DNA of 35,867 nucleotides. Source: an uncultured Mediterranea sp. Its GTDB lineage: Bacteria; Bacteroidota; Bacteroidia; Bacteroidales; Bacteroidaceae. The DNA lies in NCBI GenBank assembly GCA_946056155.1, contig CAMGIP010000009.1, positions 1 through 35,867 of the forward strand. Direction: 5' to 3'. Shown here piece by piece: positions 24,138-32,841 of the stretch. The first letter of the stretch is position 1. Each line of letters opens with the position of its first letter. Both the position numbers and the translations under genes were made by a program. Below the pieces are notes generated by a model. The model made no database searches. It worked only from the letters and a program-made list of their open reading frames with translations, and had not been told where the DNA came from.

Positions 24138-25499
24138 TTATTGAATCACTTTGATAGCCTCTTCGACGGTGAGCAGGCTCTGTTCGCCAGTTCCCATATT
24201 CTTCAGCGTCAGTTTGCCTTCAGCCATTTCGTTTTCTCCCGCTAAGGCTACGAAGGGGATATTCTTGGCATTGGCGTATGACATCTGTTTCTTCATCTTG
24301 CTGCTGTCAGGATAGATTTCGGCACGGATGCCTGCTGCACGTACGGCTTTGAGAGCCTTCATGGCGTAGGCGGCCTCCTTCTCTCCAAAGTTGATGAAGA
24401 GCAATTGCGTACCGTTGACGGCTTCACGGGGATAGAGGTCGAGCTGGTTGAGCACATCGAAGATACGGTCAGCACCGAAGGAGATACCCACACCGCTCAC
24501 ACCGTTGAGTCCAAAGATTCCGGTGAGGTTGTCGTAGCGTCCACCGCCGGTGATGCTGCCAATCTGCACATCCAAGGCCTTCACCTCAAAGATGGCCCCC
24601 GTGTAGTAGTTCAATCCACGGGCCAGGGTGAGGTCAAGCTCTATCTCGTTGTTCAGTTCCGCATCCTTGAGGGTAGTGAGGATAAATTCGCTCTCTTCCA
24701 CACCCCTCAGACCTGTTTCGCTTCCGGCAAGCACCTCTTTCAAGGTAGCCAGTTTCTCCTCATTGCTTCCGCTCAGGAGGATGATGGGTTGCAGTTTTTC
24801 GATGGCCTCTTCGCTGATGCCCTTCTCGCGCAATTCGGCGTTGACATTCTCCAAACCAATCTTGTCGAGCTTGTCAATGGCTACGGTGATATCCACAATC
24901 TTGTCGGCTTCGCCGATAATCTCAGCAATACCGCTGAGAATCTTGCGGTTGTTGATCTTGATGCAGACCCGTATGCCAAAGCGGGTGAAGACGGTATCCA
25001 CTATCTGCATCAGCTCCACTTCGTTAAGGAGGGAGTCGCTGCCCACCACGTCGGCGTCACACTGGTAAAATTCGCGATAGCGTCCCTTCTGGGGGCGGTC
25101 AGCACGCCATACGGGCTGAATCTGGTAGCGTTTGAAGGGGAAGGTCAGCTCCTCACGATGCATCACCACATAGCGGGCAAACGGTACGGTCAGGTCATAT
25201 CGCAGTCCCTTCTCGCAAAATTTGCTGGCCAGTTTGGCAGCATTACGGCTCAGCAACTCCTCATCGGTCAGACCGCTGAAGTAGTCGCCGGAGTTTTGAA
25301 TCTTGAAAAGCAGTTTATCACCCTCTTCGCCATACTTACCCATCAGTGTAGAGAGTGTCTCCATGGCCGGAGTCTCAATCTGTTCGAAGCCATAGAGGTT
25401 ATAGACGCTACGGATAGTGTTGAATATATAGTTGCGTTTCGCCATCTCTTCGGGCGAAAAGTCACGGGTTCCCTTTGGAATACCAGGTTTAGATGCCAT
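24138..25499 (-). CDS. hisS: Histidyl-tRNA synthetase
   Basis: The 453-residue class II aminoacyl-tRNA synthetase that charges tRNA-His. It starts [18 protein letters not shown] (motif 1 follows). Motif 2 appears as [19 protein letters not shown], and the histidine-specific loop as [15 protein letters not shown]. Motif 3 is GISFGADRI. The C-terminal anticodon-binding domain includes [20 protein letters not shown]. Length and order match bacterial HisRS. Its ATG lies 71 bases after the small membrane protein gene at 25571, so the two may share a transcript. Confidence 0.97.
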   Translation of the reverse strand: MASKPGIPKGTRDFSPEEMAKRNYIFNTIRSVYNLYGFEQIETPAMETLSTLMGKYGEEGDKLLFKIQNSGDYFSGLTDEELLSRNAAKLASKFCEKGLRYDLTVPFARYVVMHREELTFPFKRYQIQPVWRADRPQKGRYREFYQCDADVVGSDSLLNEVELMQIVDTVFTRFGIRVCIKINNRKILSGIAEIIGEADKIVDITVAIDKLDKIGLENVNAELREKGISEEAIEKLQPIILLSGSNEEKLATLKEVLAGSETGLRGVEESEFILTTLKDAELNNEIELDLTLARGLNYYTGAIFEVKALDVQIGSITGGGRYDNLTGIFGLNGVSGVGISFGADRIFDVLNQLDLYPREAVNGTQLLFINFGEKEAAYAMKALKAVRAAGIRAEIYPDSSKMKKQMSYANAKNIPFVALAGENEMAEGKLTLKNMGTGEQSLLTVEEAIKVIQ

Positions 25500-25570
25500 A
25501 CGTATCTACGTTTTTTTTTCGTTCTGTTAGTTCCTTACAATATTTCTTACAGTCTGCAGCTGCGGACAGC

Positions 25571-25756
25571 TTATTTCAGCAGAGCAGGCAGATTCTCACG
25601 ACCCCAGAAGTAGTAGCCCAACAGGCCTACCCAGCTGGTGAGCAGCAGGATGATGACAACCAGCAGCTTCTTTACGCCGTCAACGTCCCATTTCAAAATC
25701 TCAAGCACGGCCTTGACGCAGAGCACCAGACCGATAATCCAAATAATAAATCCCAT
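25571..25756 (-). CDS. Small membrane protein, PLDc_N-like
   Basis: A 61-residue protein with two membrane helices (about 2-20 and 31-50) separated by a short polar loop, ending YYFWGRENLPALLK. The second-helix pattern TSWVGLLGYYFWGR resembles the phospholipase D N-terminal (PLDc_N) membrane domain, often found as a stand-alone small protein. Function is unknown. The start MGFIIWIIG at 25756 is chosen over an upstream in-frame start because a -7 box at 25787 would otherwise fall too close. Confidence 0.75.
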   Translation of the reverse strand: MGFIIWIIGLVLCVKAVLEILKWDVDGVKKLLVVIILLLTSWVGLLGYYFWGRENLPALLK

Positions 25757-25786
25757 AATAGTATATTTTGGTGAATAAAATGTGCG

Positions 25787-25794
25787 CAAAAGTA
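25787..25794 (-). promoter_or_regulatory. -7 promoter element
   Basis: The minus strand reads TACTTTTG, matching TAnnTTTG, 30 bases before the small membrane protein ATG; it may also serve hisS. Confidence 0.6.
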
Positions 25795-25839
25795 AGAAAA
25801 AAAAGGTTCTTACTGAAATATTGCTGGGAAAAAATGAAG

Positions 25840-26571
25840 TTACGCCTGTGCCTGCTCTTCATCAACGCCGGAGGCTACCACACGATAGGATTCTTCCATG
25901 GTGAGTCGGATGTTCTCGGCTCCCTTGCCCTTGGGGGGGATAGGGGCATGGATGGTCATGCGCAGGGGAGACCAGTGTATCCATTTGCCGCTCCGGGGCA
26001 ACACGCGGAAGGAGCCGTTGATACTTACGGGAACGACAGCCAGTTGCAGGTCGTCAGCCAGCATGAAAGCTCCCCGTTTGAAGGGAATCATCCGGCCATC
26101 GTGCGTTCGTGCTCCTTCAGGGAAAACAACCAACGATACGCCATCAACCAAAGAGGCCTCCGCCTTCTCCATCGTTGCCTTTATCTTGCTGGGTGAGGAG
26201 CGGTCCACGAAGATATGGCCTCCGCTTTCGCAGGCCTTGCCCACTAAGGGTATATTGCGCAACCCCTTCTTCATCATCCACTTGAAGTTGCGTCCCAAGT
26301 AGCCATAGACCAAGAAGATGTCAAAAGCTCCTTGATGGTTGGGCACAAAGACATAACTTGTACGGGGGTGCAGATGCTCCTTACCCTCTATCTTTACGGG
26401 TAGCAAAAAAAGTGTGCAGACCAAACGGCCCCAGATATGAGCTGGCCAGTAGCCCCAAAAGTGTGCATTGAACATGCTCCCTACTATAGTAATCAGGGCG
26501 GTGAGTATAGTGAGCAGCAATGCTATGGGCAACGCAAAACAGATCTGATAGATGGCATAAAGTATCTTCAT
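25840..26571 (-). CDS. 1-acyl-glycerol-3-phosphate acyltransferase family protein
   Basis: A 243-residue membrane-associated acyltransferase of the PlsC family, which transfers a fatty acyl group to a lysophospholipid such as 1-acyl-glycerol-3-phosphate. One N-terminal hydrophobic segment pair (ICFALPIALLLTILTALITIV) is followed by the acceptor/catalytic motif NHQGAFD (the family NHx4D), VDRSSPSKIKATMEKAE, and FPEGART. Bacteroidales carry several paralogues, and some act on ornithine or glycine lipids, so the exact acceptor is open. The ATG at 26571 is supported by a -7 box 33 bases upstream; a further in-frame start at 26607 would lie inside that box. Confidence 0.9.
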   Translation of the reverse strand: MKILYAIYQICFALPIALLLTILTALITIVGSMFNAHFWGYWPAHIWGRLVCTLFLLPVKIEGKEHLHPRTSYVFVPNHQGAFDIFLVYGYLGRNFKWMMKKGLRNIPLVGKACESGGHIFVDRSSPSKIKATMEKAEASLVDGVSLVVFPEGARTHDGRMIPFKRGAFMLADDLQLAVVPVSINGSFRVLPRSGKWIHWSPLRMTIHAPIPPKGKGAENIRLTMEESYRVVASGVDEEQAQA

Positions 26572-26604
26572 GGTCCAAATCAATGTTTTATTGATAAATC
26601 GTTG

Positions 26605-26612
26605 CAAAAATA
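26605..26612 (-). promoter_or_regulatory. -7 promoter element for the acyltransferase
   Basis: The minus strand reads TATTTTTG, matching TAnnTTTG, 33 bases before the ATG at 26571. Confidence 0.6.
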
Positions 26613-26862
26613 GCCATTATTTTGAAATATTCCTCGTTTCAGGGAAATATTCCTCTCCTCTTTCTGATTTTATTGTGTGTCAAGCTACATGAATCTCAAT
26701 CGGTCATTAGCGTTATGATGATAATAACTTCTATTCTTGAGCAGATGCTTTTTCATTTTGAGGAGGCCATGGGGCATTGCAACGGAAAAACGGAAAGAGA
26801 GATGACAAACTGAGAGTCTGTTTGCGCATGACTGTCTAAGGAGTGATTGGGGTCAAAAGATA
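26613..26862. other. Gene-free stretch upstream of the acyltransferase
   Basis: About 250 bases with no supported gene. A 63-codon plus-strand frame (26622-26813) starts inside A/T-rich promoter DNA and shows no recognisable family. Nothing else stands out. Confidence 0.4.
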
Positions 26863-26904
26863 GGCTGCTTAACCTCTCTCTTCAAATAGAGCGGTTAAGC
26901 AGCC
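26863..26904 (-). terminator. Long hairpin after the epimerase/dehydratase gene
   Basis: GGCTGCTTAACC (26863-26874) and GGTTAAGCAGCC (26893-26904) are perfect inverted repeats, with a CTCT/AGAG extension inside. On the minus strand it is followed by TATCTTTTG, a weak U-tract, so it is a likely terminator for the gene ending at 26978. Confidence 0.65.
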
Positions 26905-26910
26905 CATTCA

Positions 26911-26985
26911 GTTTGAGCAGTACACTCACCTTATCGTTTTGAGTAGTTCGCTCACCCTTTTAGTTTCAGTAGTTCTATTACTGTG
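26911..26985. repeat. Three diverged 25-27-bp units at the end of the epimerase/dehydratase gene
   Basis: Units beginning GTTTGAGCAGT (26911), GTTTTGAGTAGT (26936) and GTTTCAGTAGT (26963) share a GAGtAGTnCnCTCACC-like pattern. The third unit contains the stop codon of the minus-strand gene, so the array straddles a gene end. Confidence 0.65.
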
Positions 26986-28891
26986 CTTCGTCCAATGCTT
27001 CGTACTTGCTGTGCTTACTCTTGAACTCAGGTACAATCTCCTTCATGAGGGCTACAATCTTCATGTCATCAAAACTTGAAGAGGCCTCCAACAACCGGTG
27101 CTCGTTTTCGCAAGCCACTTCGTAATTGTACTCGCGCACTTGAGCAATCATGATCTTGGGATGGTGGGTAGGCTTGGTGTTCTCCTTGGTGGAGAGCAGT
27201 TCCTCATAGAGCTTCTCGCCATCACGCAGGCCGGTGAACTTGATTTCAATATTTTTGGCACCCGAGAGTTGGATCATCCGTTTGGCCAAATCAACAATCT
27301 TCACGGGATTGCCCATGTCGAAGACGAAGATCTCTCCACCTTTGCCCATGGTGCCAGCCTCCAGCACCAGCTTACATGCTTCAGGAATGAGCATGAAGTA
27401 GCGTATGATGTCGGGATGGGTCACGGTGAGCGGGCCACCTTTTCTGATCTGTTGCTTGAAGAGGGGGATTACCGAACCGTTGGAACCTAATACGTTGCCG
27501 AAGCGTGTGGTGACGAACTGAGTGTAGCCCTTCACCTTGCCCTCCTGAATGGCCTTGTTGAGCGACTGGCAGTAGATTTCACAGATACGCTTCGAACAGC
27601 CCATCACATTGGTCGGGTTCACCGCCTTGTCTGTGGAAATCATCACAAACTTGCGCGTGCCGTATTTCACGGCCAGATCGGCAATGATGCGTGTGCCGTT
27701 GACGTTGTTGCGAATGGCCTGAGAGGGGTTGTCCTCCATCATGGGTACATGCTTGTATGCAGCAGCATGGAAAACATATTCGGGTTTCTCCGTAGCAAAC
27801 AGATGTTCCATGTGTTCGCGGTCGGTGATGCTGGTCACTACCGTCAGGCAGGGGATGTCGGGATATTGGCGAGCCATCATCAGACGCACATCGTGCATGG
27901 GGGTCTCTGCCTGGTCGATGAGCACCATCTTGGCCGGTTTGTAGATGGCTATCTGCCGTACCATCTCCGAACCGATACTGCCAGCTGCACCCGTGATGAG
28001 GATGTGCTTGCCGGTAAGCAGGGCACCGATAGCATCCATGTCCACTTCAATTTTGTCGCGCGGAAGCAGGTCCTCAATATCTACCTCATGCAACTGTTGG
28101 GCAGAGAGGTCGCTCTTGCCGTCCCATTCCTGAGCCGCCGACATCATCATAATCTTGATACCTGCCTGGATGAGCTCATCAATCATGGTCGGATTGGCCC
28201 TCAGCATCTCGCTCTTGAGCGGAGAAACCAAAAGTCCTTTCACACCCAAGTGACGAAGCTGTTCACCAATGCCCGGTCCGTTGGGTACCACCTTGTGGCC
28301 CAGCAGGTAAGTGCCCTTCATGTGGGTGCTGTCAGATACGAAGACGCGGAGCACATAACTCTTCTCGTCCATTGTAGCAATGCTCTTGGCCAGACTGATA
28401 CCGCCGGCCTTGGTACCGTAGATGGCTACCGGCAGGGCGTTGTCCGTGTGGAACGAGTCGAACAGGCGCTTCACTAAGATACGCTCAAACCACTGGAGCA
28501 GTGTGCAACTGCCGAAGAGTCCCACTGCACACAGCAGAGTAGGGTAGGTGATACTTTCATTTTCGGGCAATATCAGGCCCAGTATATAGACAACTGCAGA
28601 TCCGGTGGCAGCCGCCATGGCCACCCGTTGCAAATCCACGAATGAGGAGTAACGGATGATGTTGGAGTAGGTGTGGAAGAGTCTGAATGACACAATAAAG
28701 GGAATCAAACAGATGAGTGCACCTGAGGTAATATTCCAAAATCGCGATGCAAATTCCAAACCTCCCAGGTCGAGATAGCACCCTACGTAATAGGAGAAGA
28801 ACACGATGAGGCAATCAAGCAGAAGCACGCACCAATAGGGCAACGCTTCGCGCGAGAAATACCAGTTAGTGATTTTTTTTAAGAATTCCAT
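26978..28891 (-). CDS. Membrane nucleoside-diphosphate-sugar 4,6-dehydratase (WbpM/CapD/PglF-like)
   Basis: A 637-residue protein. Four N-terminal membrane helices (about 15-135) precede a CoA-binding-like domain and a C-terminal Rossmann domain with GAAGSIGSEMVRQI. This architecture is that of UDP-GlcNAc C4,6-dehydratases such as PglF, WbpM and FlaA-type large forms, which start synthesis of deoxy-amino sugars for capsule, O-antigen or glycoprotein glycans. AAYKHVPMMEDNPSQAI and TDKAVNPTNVMGCSKR are diagnostic: the usual active-site Tyr is Met in NVMGCSK, as known for PglF. rfbC lies 321 bases upstream on the same strand. No full sugar cluster is present. Confidence 0.9.
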   Translation of the reverse strand: MEFLKKITNWYFSREALPYWCVLLLDCLIVFFSYYVGCYLDLGGLEFASRFWNITSGALICLIPFIVSFRLFHTYSNIIRYSSFVDLQRVAMAAATGSAVVYILGLILPENESITYPTLLCAVGLFGSCTLLQWFERILVKRLFDSFHTDNALPVAIYGTKAGGISLAKSIATMDEKSYVLRVFVSDSTHMKGTYLLGHKVVPNGPGIGEQLRHLGVKGLLVSPLKSEMLRANPTMIDELIQAGIKIMMMSAAQEWDGKSDLSAQQLHEVDIEDLLPRDKIEVDMDAIGALLTGKHILITGAAGSIGSEMVRQIAIYKPAKMVLIDQAETPMHDVRLMMARQYPDIPCLTVVTSITDREHMEHLFATEKPEYVFHAAAYKHVPMMEDNPSQAIRNNVNGTRIIADLAVKYGTRKFVMISTDKAVNPTNVMGCSKRICEIYCQSLNKAIQEGKVKGYTQFVTTRFGNVLGSNGSVIPLFKQQIRKGGPLTVTHPDIIRYFMLIPEACKLVLEAGTMGKGGEIFVFDMGNPVKIVDLAKRMIQLSGAKNIEIKFTGLRDGEKLYEELLSTKENTKPTHHPKIMIAQVREYNYEVACENEHRLLEASSSFDDMKIVALMKEIVPEFKSKHSKYEALDEAQ

Positions 28892-29054
28892 ACTTCTATA
28901 GGATTAATGGAGTAAAATATTGTATTAGTACGTTGTATATGCAAAACATATACCACTACCTTCTAGGCTGACTTCGCTTTAGTAACGCATGATACGTCAT
29001 CATCCACCCCTCTCAGCATACGGTAAACGAAGGCTAATTCCCACCTCTCTGCTG
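28892..29054 (-). other. Long 5' leader of the dehydratase gene
   Basis: If the -7 box at 29055 is used, the transcript has an untranslated leader of about 155 bases, much longer than others here. It can form GTATATG-TTTTG-CATATAC near 28940-28960 and other short hairpins. I found no match to TPP, cobalamin, SAM or other riboswitch motifs. Confidence 0.45.
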
Positions 29055-29062
29055 CAAAGTTA
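29055..29062 (-). promoter_or_regulatory. -7 promoter element for the dehydratase
   Basis: The minus strand reads TAACTTTG, matching TAnnTTTG. It is 163 bases from the ATG at 28891, the only nearby match. Confidence 0.5.
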
Positions 29063-29212
29063 CCCTTTTTCTTTTATATTTTCATTACAATTAGGTGAAA
29101 ATGTGTTTTAATTAGGGAATTTTTCTTTTTTTTGGGGCGAAATCCACTTTTTCAGTCTGAATAGATACAGAATCGACCTGATAGTATCCCTAATCGCAGT
29201 ACGTTCTGACCA

Positions 29213-29761
29213 TTAGAACAGCGCCTCCAAATCTTTGAGCAGAGGATGTTTTGTGTCCTTAGCACTCAGAATAGCCTCATGCTGAGGAATCTTCCAATCT
29301 ATGCCCAGAGAGGGGTCGAGCAGGCTGATGCCGCCGTCAGACTCAGGATGATAAAACTCATCGCACTTATATTGGAAGATGGCGGTGGGACTCAGTACCG
29401 AGAAGCCGTGGGCAAATCCTTTGGGAATGAAGAGCTGGAGATGGTTCTCTTCGCTCAGTTCAACCGCTACATGCTGGCCGAAAGTGGGAGAGGTACGACG
29501 CAAGTCCACGGCAACATCCAGCACTCGTCCGCGGACACAACGTACTAATTTGTTCTGGCTATAGGGAGGACGTTGGAAATGAAGTCCGCGAATGACCCCA
29601 TAGGTGGACATCGATTCGTTGTCCTGTACAAAACGGATGGGGGCTACTTTCTCATCAAACTCGCGCTGGGAGAACGACTCAAAAAAGTATCCGCGAGGAT
29701 CCTGGAAAATTCTGGGTGTGACTATCACTACACCTTCTATGTTTGTCTTTGTAATTTCCAT
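29213..29761 (-). CDS. rfbC: dTDP-4-dehydrorhamnose 3,5-epimerase
   Basis: A 182-residue cupin enzyme of the RmlC/RfbC family, converting dTDP-4-keto-6-deoxyglucose to dTDP-4-keto-rhamnose in the dTDP-L-rhamnose pathway. It opens MEITKTNIEGVVIVTPRIFQDPRG, followed by the catalytic-His segment VIRGLHFQRPPYSQNKLVRCVRG and VDLRRTSPTFGQ, then PKGFAHGFSVLS and FQYKCDEFY. The frame extends to 29806, but the ATG at 29761 matches family length and follows a -7 box at 29804. rmlA, rmlB and rmlD are not beside it, which is unusual but not rare in Bacteroidales. Confidence 0.95.
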   Translation of the reverse strand: MEITKTNIEGVVIVTPRIFQDPRGYFFESFSQREFDEKVAPIRFVQDNESMSTYGVIRGLHFQRPPYSQNKLVRCVRGRVLDVAVDLRRTSPTFGQHVAVELSEENHLQLFIPKGFAHGFSVLSPTAIFQYKCDEFYHPESDGGISLLDPSLGIDWKIPQHEAILSAKDTKHPLLKDLEALF

Positions 29762-29803
29762 AACAATAGGGATGTTTGGCGTTTTATACATCATTTCCAG
29801 CAA

Positions 29804-29811
29804 CAAAAGTA
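29804..29811 (-). promoter_or_regulatory. -7 promoter element for rfbC
   Basis: The minus strand reads TACTTTTG, matching TAnnTTTG, 42 bases before the ATG and 50 bases after the hpt-adk terminator, so rfbC starts its own transcript. Confidence 0.65.
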
Positions 29812-29860
29812 CAATTAATATTGTTCGCTCACCATGTATTTTAGATTATTAACAAAATAT

Positions 29861-29895
29861 AAAAAGAGTGCATTCACGAAGAATACACTCCTTTT
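29861..29895 (-). terminator. Terminator after hpt-adk
   Basis: On the minus strand AAAAGGAGTGTATTC pairs with GAATGCACTCTTTTT (one G-T/mismatch) around a 5-base loop, running into TTTTTATATTTT. It separates hpt-adk from rfbC. Confidence 0.8.
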
Positions 29896-29966
29896 ATGAT
29901 TTCTTTTATGATTTATTTAAGGGATAGTCTTGCTTTGACCTGTTGTAAGTCAGGTAGTTAGCGATA

Positions 29967-29998
29967 TACCTTAATATCTTAACACCTTAACTCCTTAC
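29967..29998 (-). repeat. 32-bp intergenic repeat, copy 3 (4 x 8 bp)
   Basis: Minus strand units are GTAAGGAG, TTAAGGTG, TTAAGATA, TTAAGGTA. It lies 48 bases past the adk stop and before the terminator, hence probably transcribed with adk. Confidence 0.88.
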
Positions 29999-30046
29999 TT
30001 TCGTCCTATTTTTACCGATTTCAGAGTTTCTGTTTCTGCGTACTGC

Positions 30047-30619
30047 TTATTTGACCTTGTCAATGGCTTGGCAAATTTCAGCCGTAATCGTTTCAAGTGC
30101 GCCGAAACCATGGATATGGGCATAGAGTCCCTCCTGTTTGTACCAGTCAATGAGCGGTGCAGTCTGGTTGTGATAGACCACGAGACGTTTTTTGATGGTC
30201 TCTTCGTTGTCGTCAGCACGTCCGCTCTCCTGGCCCCGTTTAATCAGGCGCTTCATCAGCTCCTCTTCAGGTACATCAAGATTGAGCATGATGCTGACTG
30301 CCTGTCCGCGTTCGGCCAGCATCTTTTTCAGAGCTTCGGCTTGGGCTATGGTACGGGGAAATCCGTCAAAGATGACCCCTTTGCTCTCTGCGAAGCTGTC
30401 CAAAGTGGCAGCCAGAATATCCACGATGAGGTGGTCGGGCAGCAGCTGGCCCTGGTCGATATAGCTTTGGGCTACCTTGCCCAGTTCTGTTCCTTTTTTG
30501 ATTTCAGCTCGCAATACGTCTCCGGTGGAGATGTGGTTGATTCCATATTTTTCCACAATGCGCTCACTCTGAGTTCCTTTTCCGGAACCGGGAGCCCCAA
30601 ATATTACAATATTCAACAT
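30047..30619 (-). CDS. adk: Adenylate kinase
   Basis: The 190-residue short-form enzyme that interconverts ATP + AMP and 2 ADP. The P-loop GAPGSGKGTQSE is at residues 8-19, followed by ISTGDVLRAEI (AMP-binding), FDGFPRT, and a short lid with RADDNEETIKKRLVVYHNQT. The long zinc-type lid of some bacterial forms is absent, in keeping with Bacteroidetes orthologues. It begins 64 bases after hpt, so purine salvage and adenylate metabolism share an operon. The 32-bp repeat and a terminator follow. Confidence 0.97.
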   Translation of the reverse strand: MLNIVIFGAPGSGKGTQSERIVEKYGINHISTGDVLRAEIKKGTELGKVAQSYIDQGQLLPDHLIVDILAATLDSFAESKGVIFDGFPRTIAQAEALKKMLAERGQAVSIMLNLDVPEEELMKRLIKRGQESGRADDNEETIKKRLVVYHNQTAPLIDWYKQEGLYAHIHGFGALETITAEICQAIDKVK

Positions 30620-30683
30620 TTTCTAAGTTTGTATTATATTTGTTATAGCTATTAAATATGCTTATACTCTCTATACGCAGGAT

Positions 30684-31220
30684 TTAAGGCACTACGGTGT
30701 AGATATCCTTGTAGTTGCGCCCAAAACCATCATAATCAAGGCCATACCCTACGATGAAGTCGTTGGGTATCTCCATCGCTGCATAGTCAACCGTCAGGGG
30801 TACTTGCAACTTCTCCGGTTTGACGAGTAGCGTGGAGATGTGAACTTCGGCAGGCTCTTTTTCGGCCAGGATTTCTAACAGCCGTTGCATGGTGAGTCCT
30901 GTATCTACGATATCCTCCACGATGACCACGGTGCGCCCTTTGATGTCTTGATTCAGTCCTACCAGTTGTTTCACTTCGCCGGTTGAGCTGGTGCCGCTGT
31001 AGGAGGAGAGCTTGATGAAGGAGATTTCACAAGGTATCTGGATGCGTTTCATCAGGTCTGCGGTGTACATGAAGGCGCCGTTGAGCACGCTCAAGAAGAG
31101 CGGGTTCTTCCCCTCCAGGTCGCGATTGATGGCATCTGCCACTCGCTGTACGGATTGCAGTATCTCCTCTTCGGGGATGGAGATAGTGAACTGTTTGTCT
31201 TTGATTTGAATAGTACTCAT
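30684..31220 (-). CDS. hpt: Hypoxanthine phosphoribosyltransferase
   Basis: A 178-residue purine salvage enzyme that joins hypoxanthine or guanine to PRPP to give IMP or GMP. The PRPP-binding motif appears as VVIVEDIVDTGLTMQRLL, preceded by LSSYSGTSSTGEV (flexible loop) and FLSVLNGAFMYTADLM (PPi loop), and followed by FIVGYGLDYDGFGRN. Length is typical. A -7 box lies 26 bases before the ATG. It is the first gene of the hpt-adk pair. Confidence 0.97.
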   Translation of the reverse strand: MSTIQIKDKQFTISIPEEEILQSVQRVADAINRDLEGKNPLFLSVLNGAFMYTADLMKRIQIPCEISFIKLSSYSGTSSTGEVKQLVGLNQDIKGRTVVIVEDIVDTGLTMQRLLEILAEKEPAEVHISTLLVKPEKLQVPLTVDYAAMEIPNDFIVGYGLDYDGFGRNYKDIYTVVP

Positions 31221-31246
31221 TTGAGTGTCTGGTTTGATAGTGCTTG

Positions 31247-31254
31247 CAAAAGTA
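31247..31254 (-). promoter_or_regulatory. -7 promoter element for hpt-adk
   Basis: The minus strand reads TACTTTTG, matching TAnnTTTG, 26 bases before the hpt start. Confidence 0.65.
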
Positions 31255-31260
31255 CAAATT

Positions 31261-32811
31261 TTATTCGACTCCGTGCATCATTTGCTGTAATTTCTTTGAA
31301 AGGAAGAACAGAATGATGGATGCTACGGCACTCATGATGACAAAAATCATGAAAAAGTCAAAAAGAGTTTCAATTTGAATGCCCAACAGGCTCTTCACTT
31401 TACCCTCTTCAGGATAGAGACCGCCCAACATTCCGGCAAATTTGTTGGCAGAGGCGGTGCTCATGAACCAGATACCCATCATCAGCGAGGCAAAGCGGGC
31501 GGGAGTGAGCTTGTTGACCATGCTCAGACCGATGGGCGAGAGGGAGATTTCGCCGAGGGTATGGATGAAGTAGAGGCCGGTAATCCAGATGATGCTCACC
31601 TTCACTCCGGGCTGCAAGTCCTTCACACCGATGCAGATGAAGAGGTAGCCCAACGAGAGGAGCAGCAGACCGATAGCCTGTTTGGTGGGGGCTGTGGGTT
31701 CCATGTTGCGTTTGTGGAGATAGCTCCATACGTAGGGGGCCACTGCCGCCAGGATGACGACAAAGATGGCATTGAACGATTGGGTCCAAGAGGCGGGCAT
31801 CTCCCAGCCGAAGAAGACACGGTCGGTCTGCTGGGCGGCAAAGAGGTTGAGTGAGGCGCCGGCCTGCTCGTAGGCTGCCCAGAAGAAGATGACGAAGAAG
31901 GCGATGATGTAGATGACCCATATGCGGTCGCGCTCGATGCGGGTCAGTTTGTCATCCATCATGATGCTGACGGGGCAGACGATGCATGCGGTGAAGATGC
32001 CTACGCTTACCCAGTCATCAAAGAGATAGGCAAAGAGGGCCACAAGCGCTACGGTGAGAAGTCCGAGTTTCAGGTAGGTACGCTGTTGTTTGCGTTTGGT
32101 CTCCTGTTGCTCTTCCGGACTGAGGTCACGACTCTCCTCGCTCCGGCCGTTCTGTTTGAGTTTGGCATCGGGTATGATGCCCAGTTCTTCGCCGTCAGGC
32201 CCTTTGAGGTACTTGTTTTTCTGCGTCTGGAAGATGATGAAGAGCAGGATGGTCACTACGGCTGCGATGAGGAAGCCCCATTTGAAGTCGGCCGGATTGC
32301 CAGTCTCTCCAAAGAATCCGCAGGCCAAGGGGGCGATAAAGGCGCCCACATTCACACCCATATAATATATAGTATAAGCGGAGTCAAGTCTCGGGTCGTT
32401 GGGGCGGTACAGTTTGCCCACCATGGCACTGGTGGTTGGTTTGAAACTGCCGTTGCCCAGAATGAGTAGGGCTAGACCCACATACATGAGCCATTGTGAA
32501 AGTTCGCGTTGTTCATAGACCGAAGCACTTCCAAACATCAGAAACTGTCCGATGGACATCATGATGATACCCCAGGTGATGCTTTTGCGTATGCCCCAGT
32601 ACTTGTCGGCAATGTATCCGCCGAGCAGCGGTGCCAGATAGACCAGACCGGTGTAGCTGCCGTAGATGGAGGTGGCCATCTGAGGATCCATACAGAGGGC
32701 TTGGGTTAGATACAAGATGAGAATGGCTCTCATGCCGAAGTAGCTGAACCGTTCGGCGGTGCTGGTGGCAAAAATCAGGTAGAGACCTTTGGGGTGTCCG
32801 GTATTGCTCAT
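31261..32811 (-). CDS. POT/PTR-family peptide MFS transporter
   Basis: A 516-residue inner-membrane proton-coupled oligopeptide transporter. It has the family opening HPKGLYLIFATSTAERFSYFGMRAIL with the ExxERFxYYG-type motif (Glu-Arg-Phe-Ser-Tyr-Phe-Gly), GGYIADKYWG, and NVGAFIAPL in helix 5. Around 12-14 hydrophobic helices are visible, with a charged cytoplasmic linker near residues 215-250 (rich in Glu, Gln, Lys). Substrates are di- and tripeptides in the family. The frame extends to 32892 by 27 residues, but the ATG at 32811 begins the homology. The 16-base direct repeat in the leader would be translated as two CATLY segments under the longer start. Confidence 0.93.
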   Translation of the reverse strand: MSNTGHPKGLYLIFATSTAERFSYFGMRAILILYLTQALCMDPQMATSIYGSYTGLVYLAPLLGGYIADKYWGIRKSITWGIIMMSIGQFLMFGSASVYEQRELSQWLMYVGLALLILGNGSFKPTTSAMVGKLYRPNDPRLDSAYTIYYMGVNVGAFIAPLACGFFGETGNPADFKWGFLIAAVVTILLFIIFQTQKNKYLKGPDGEELGIIPDAKLKQNGRSEESRDLSPEEQQETKRKQQRTYLKLGLLTVALVALFAYLFDDWVSVGIFTACIVCPVSIMMDDKLTRIERDRIWVIYIIAFFVIFFWAAYEQAGASLNLFAAQQTDRVFFGWEMPASWTQSFNAIFVVILAAVAPYVWSYLHKRNMEPTAPTKQAIGLLLLSLGYLFICIGVKDLQPGVKVSIIWITGLYFIHTLGEISLSPIGLSMVNKLTPARFASLMMGIWFMSTASANKFAGMLGGLYPEEGKVKSLLGIQIETLFDFFMIFVIMSAVASIILFFLSKKLQQMMHGVE

Positions 32812-32841
32812 GAGTGTGAGAATTTGATGAATAAGTTTTTT

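Noticed and set aside
24405..25613. 402-codon plus-strand frame opposite hisS
   Set aside because: It is antisense to a clear histidyl-tRNA synthetase and resembles no family; long shadow frames are common in this composition.
28981..29050. Possible TPP-type riboswitch because of a CTGAGAGGGG string in the dehydratase leader
   Set aside because: The other conserved parts of the thi-box are absent and the downstream gene has no thiamin link.
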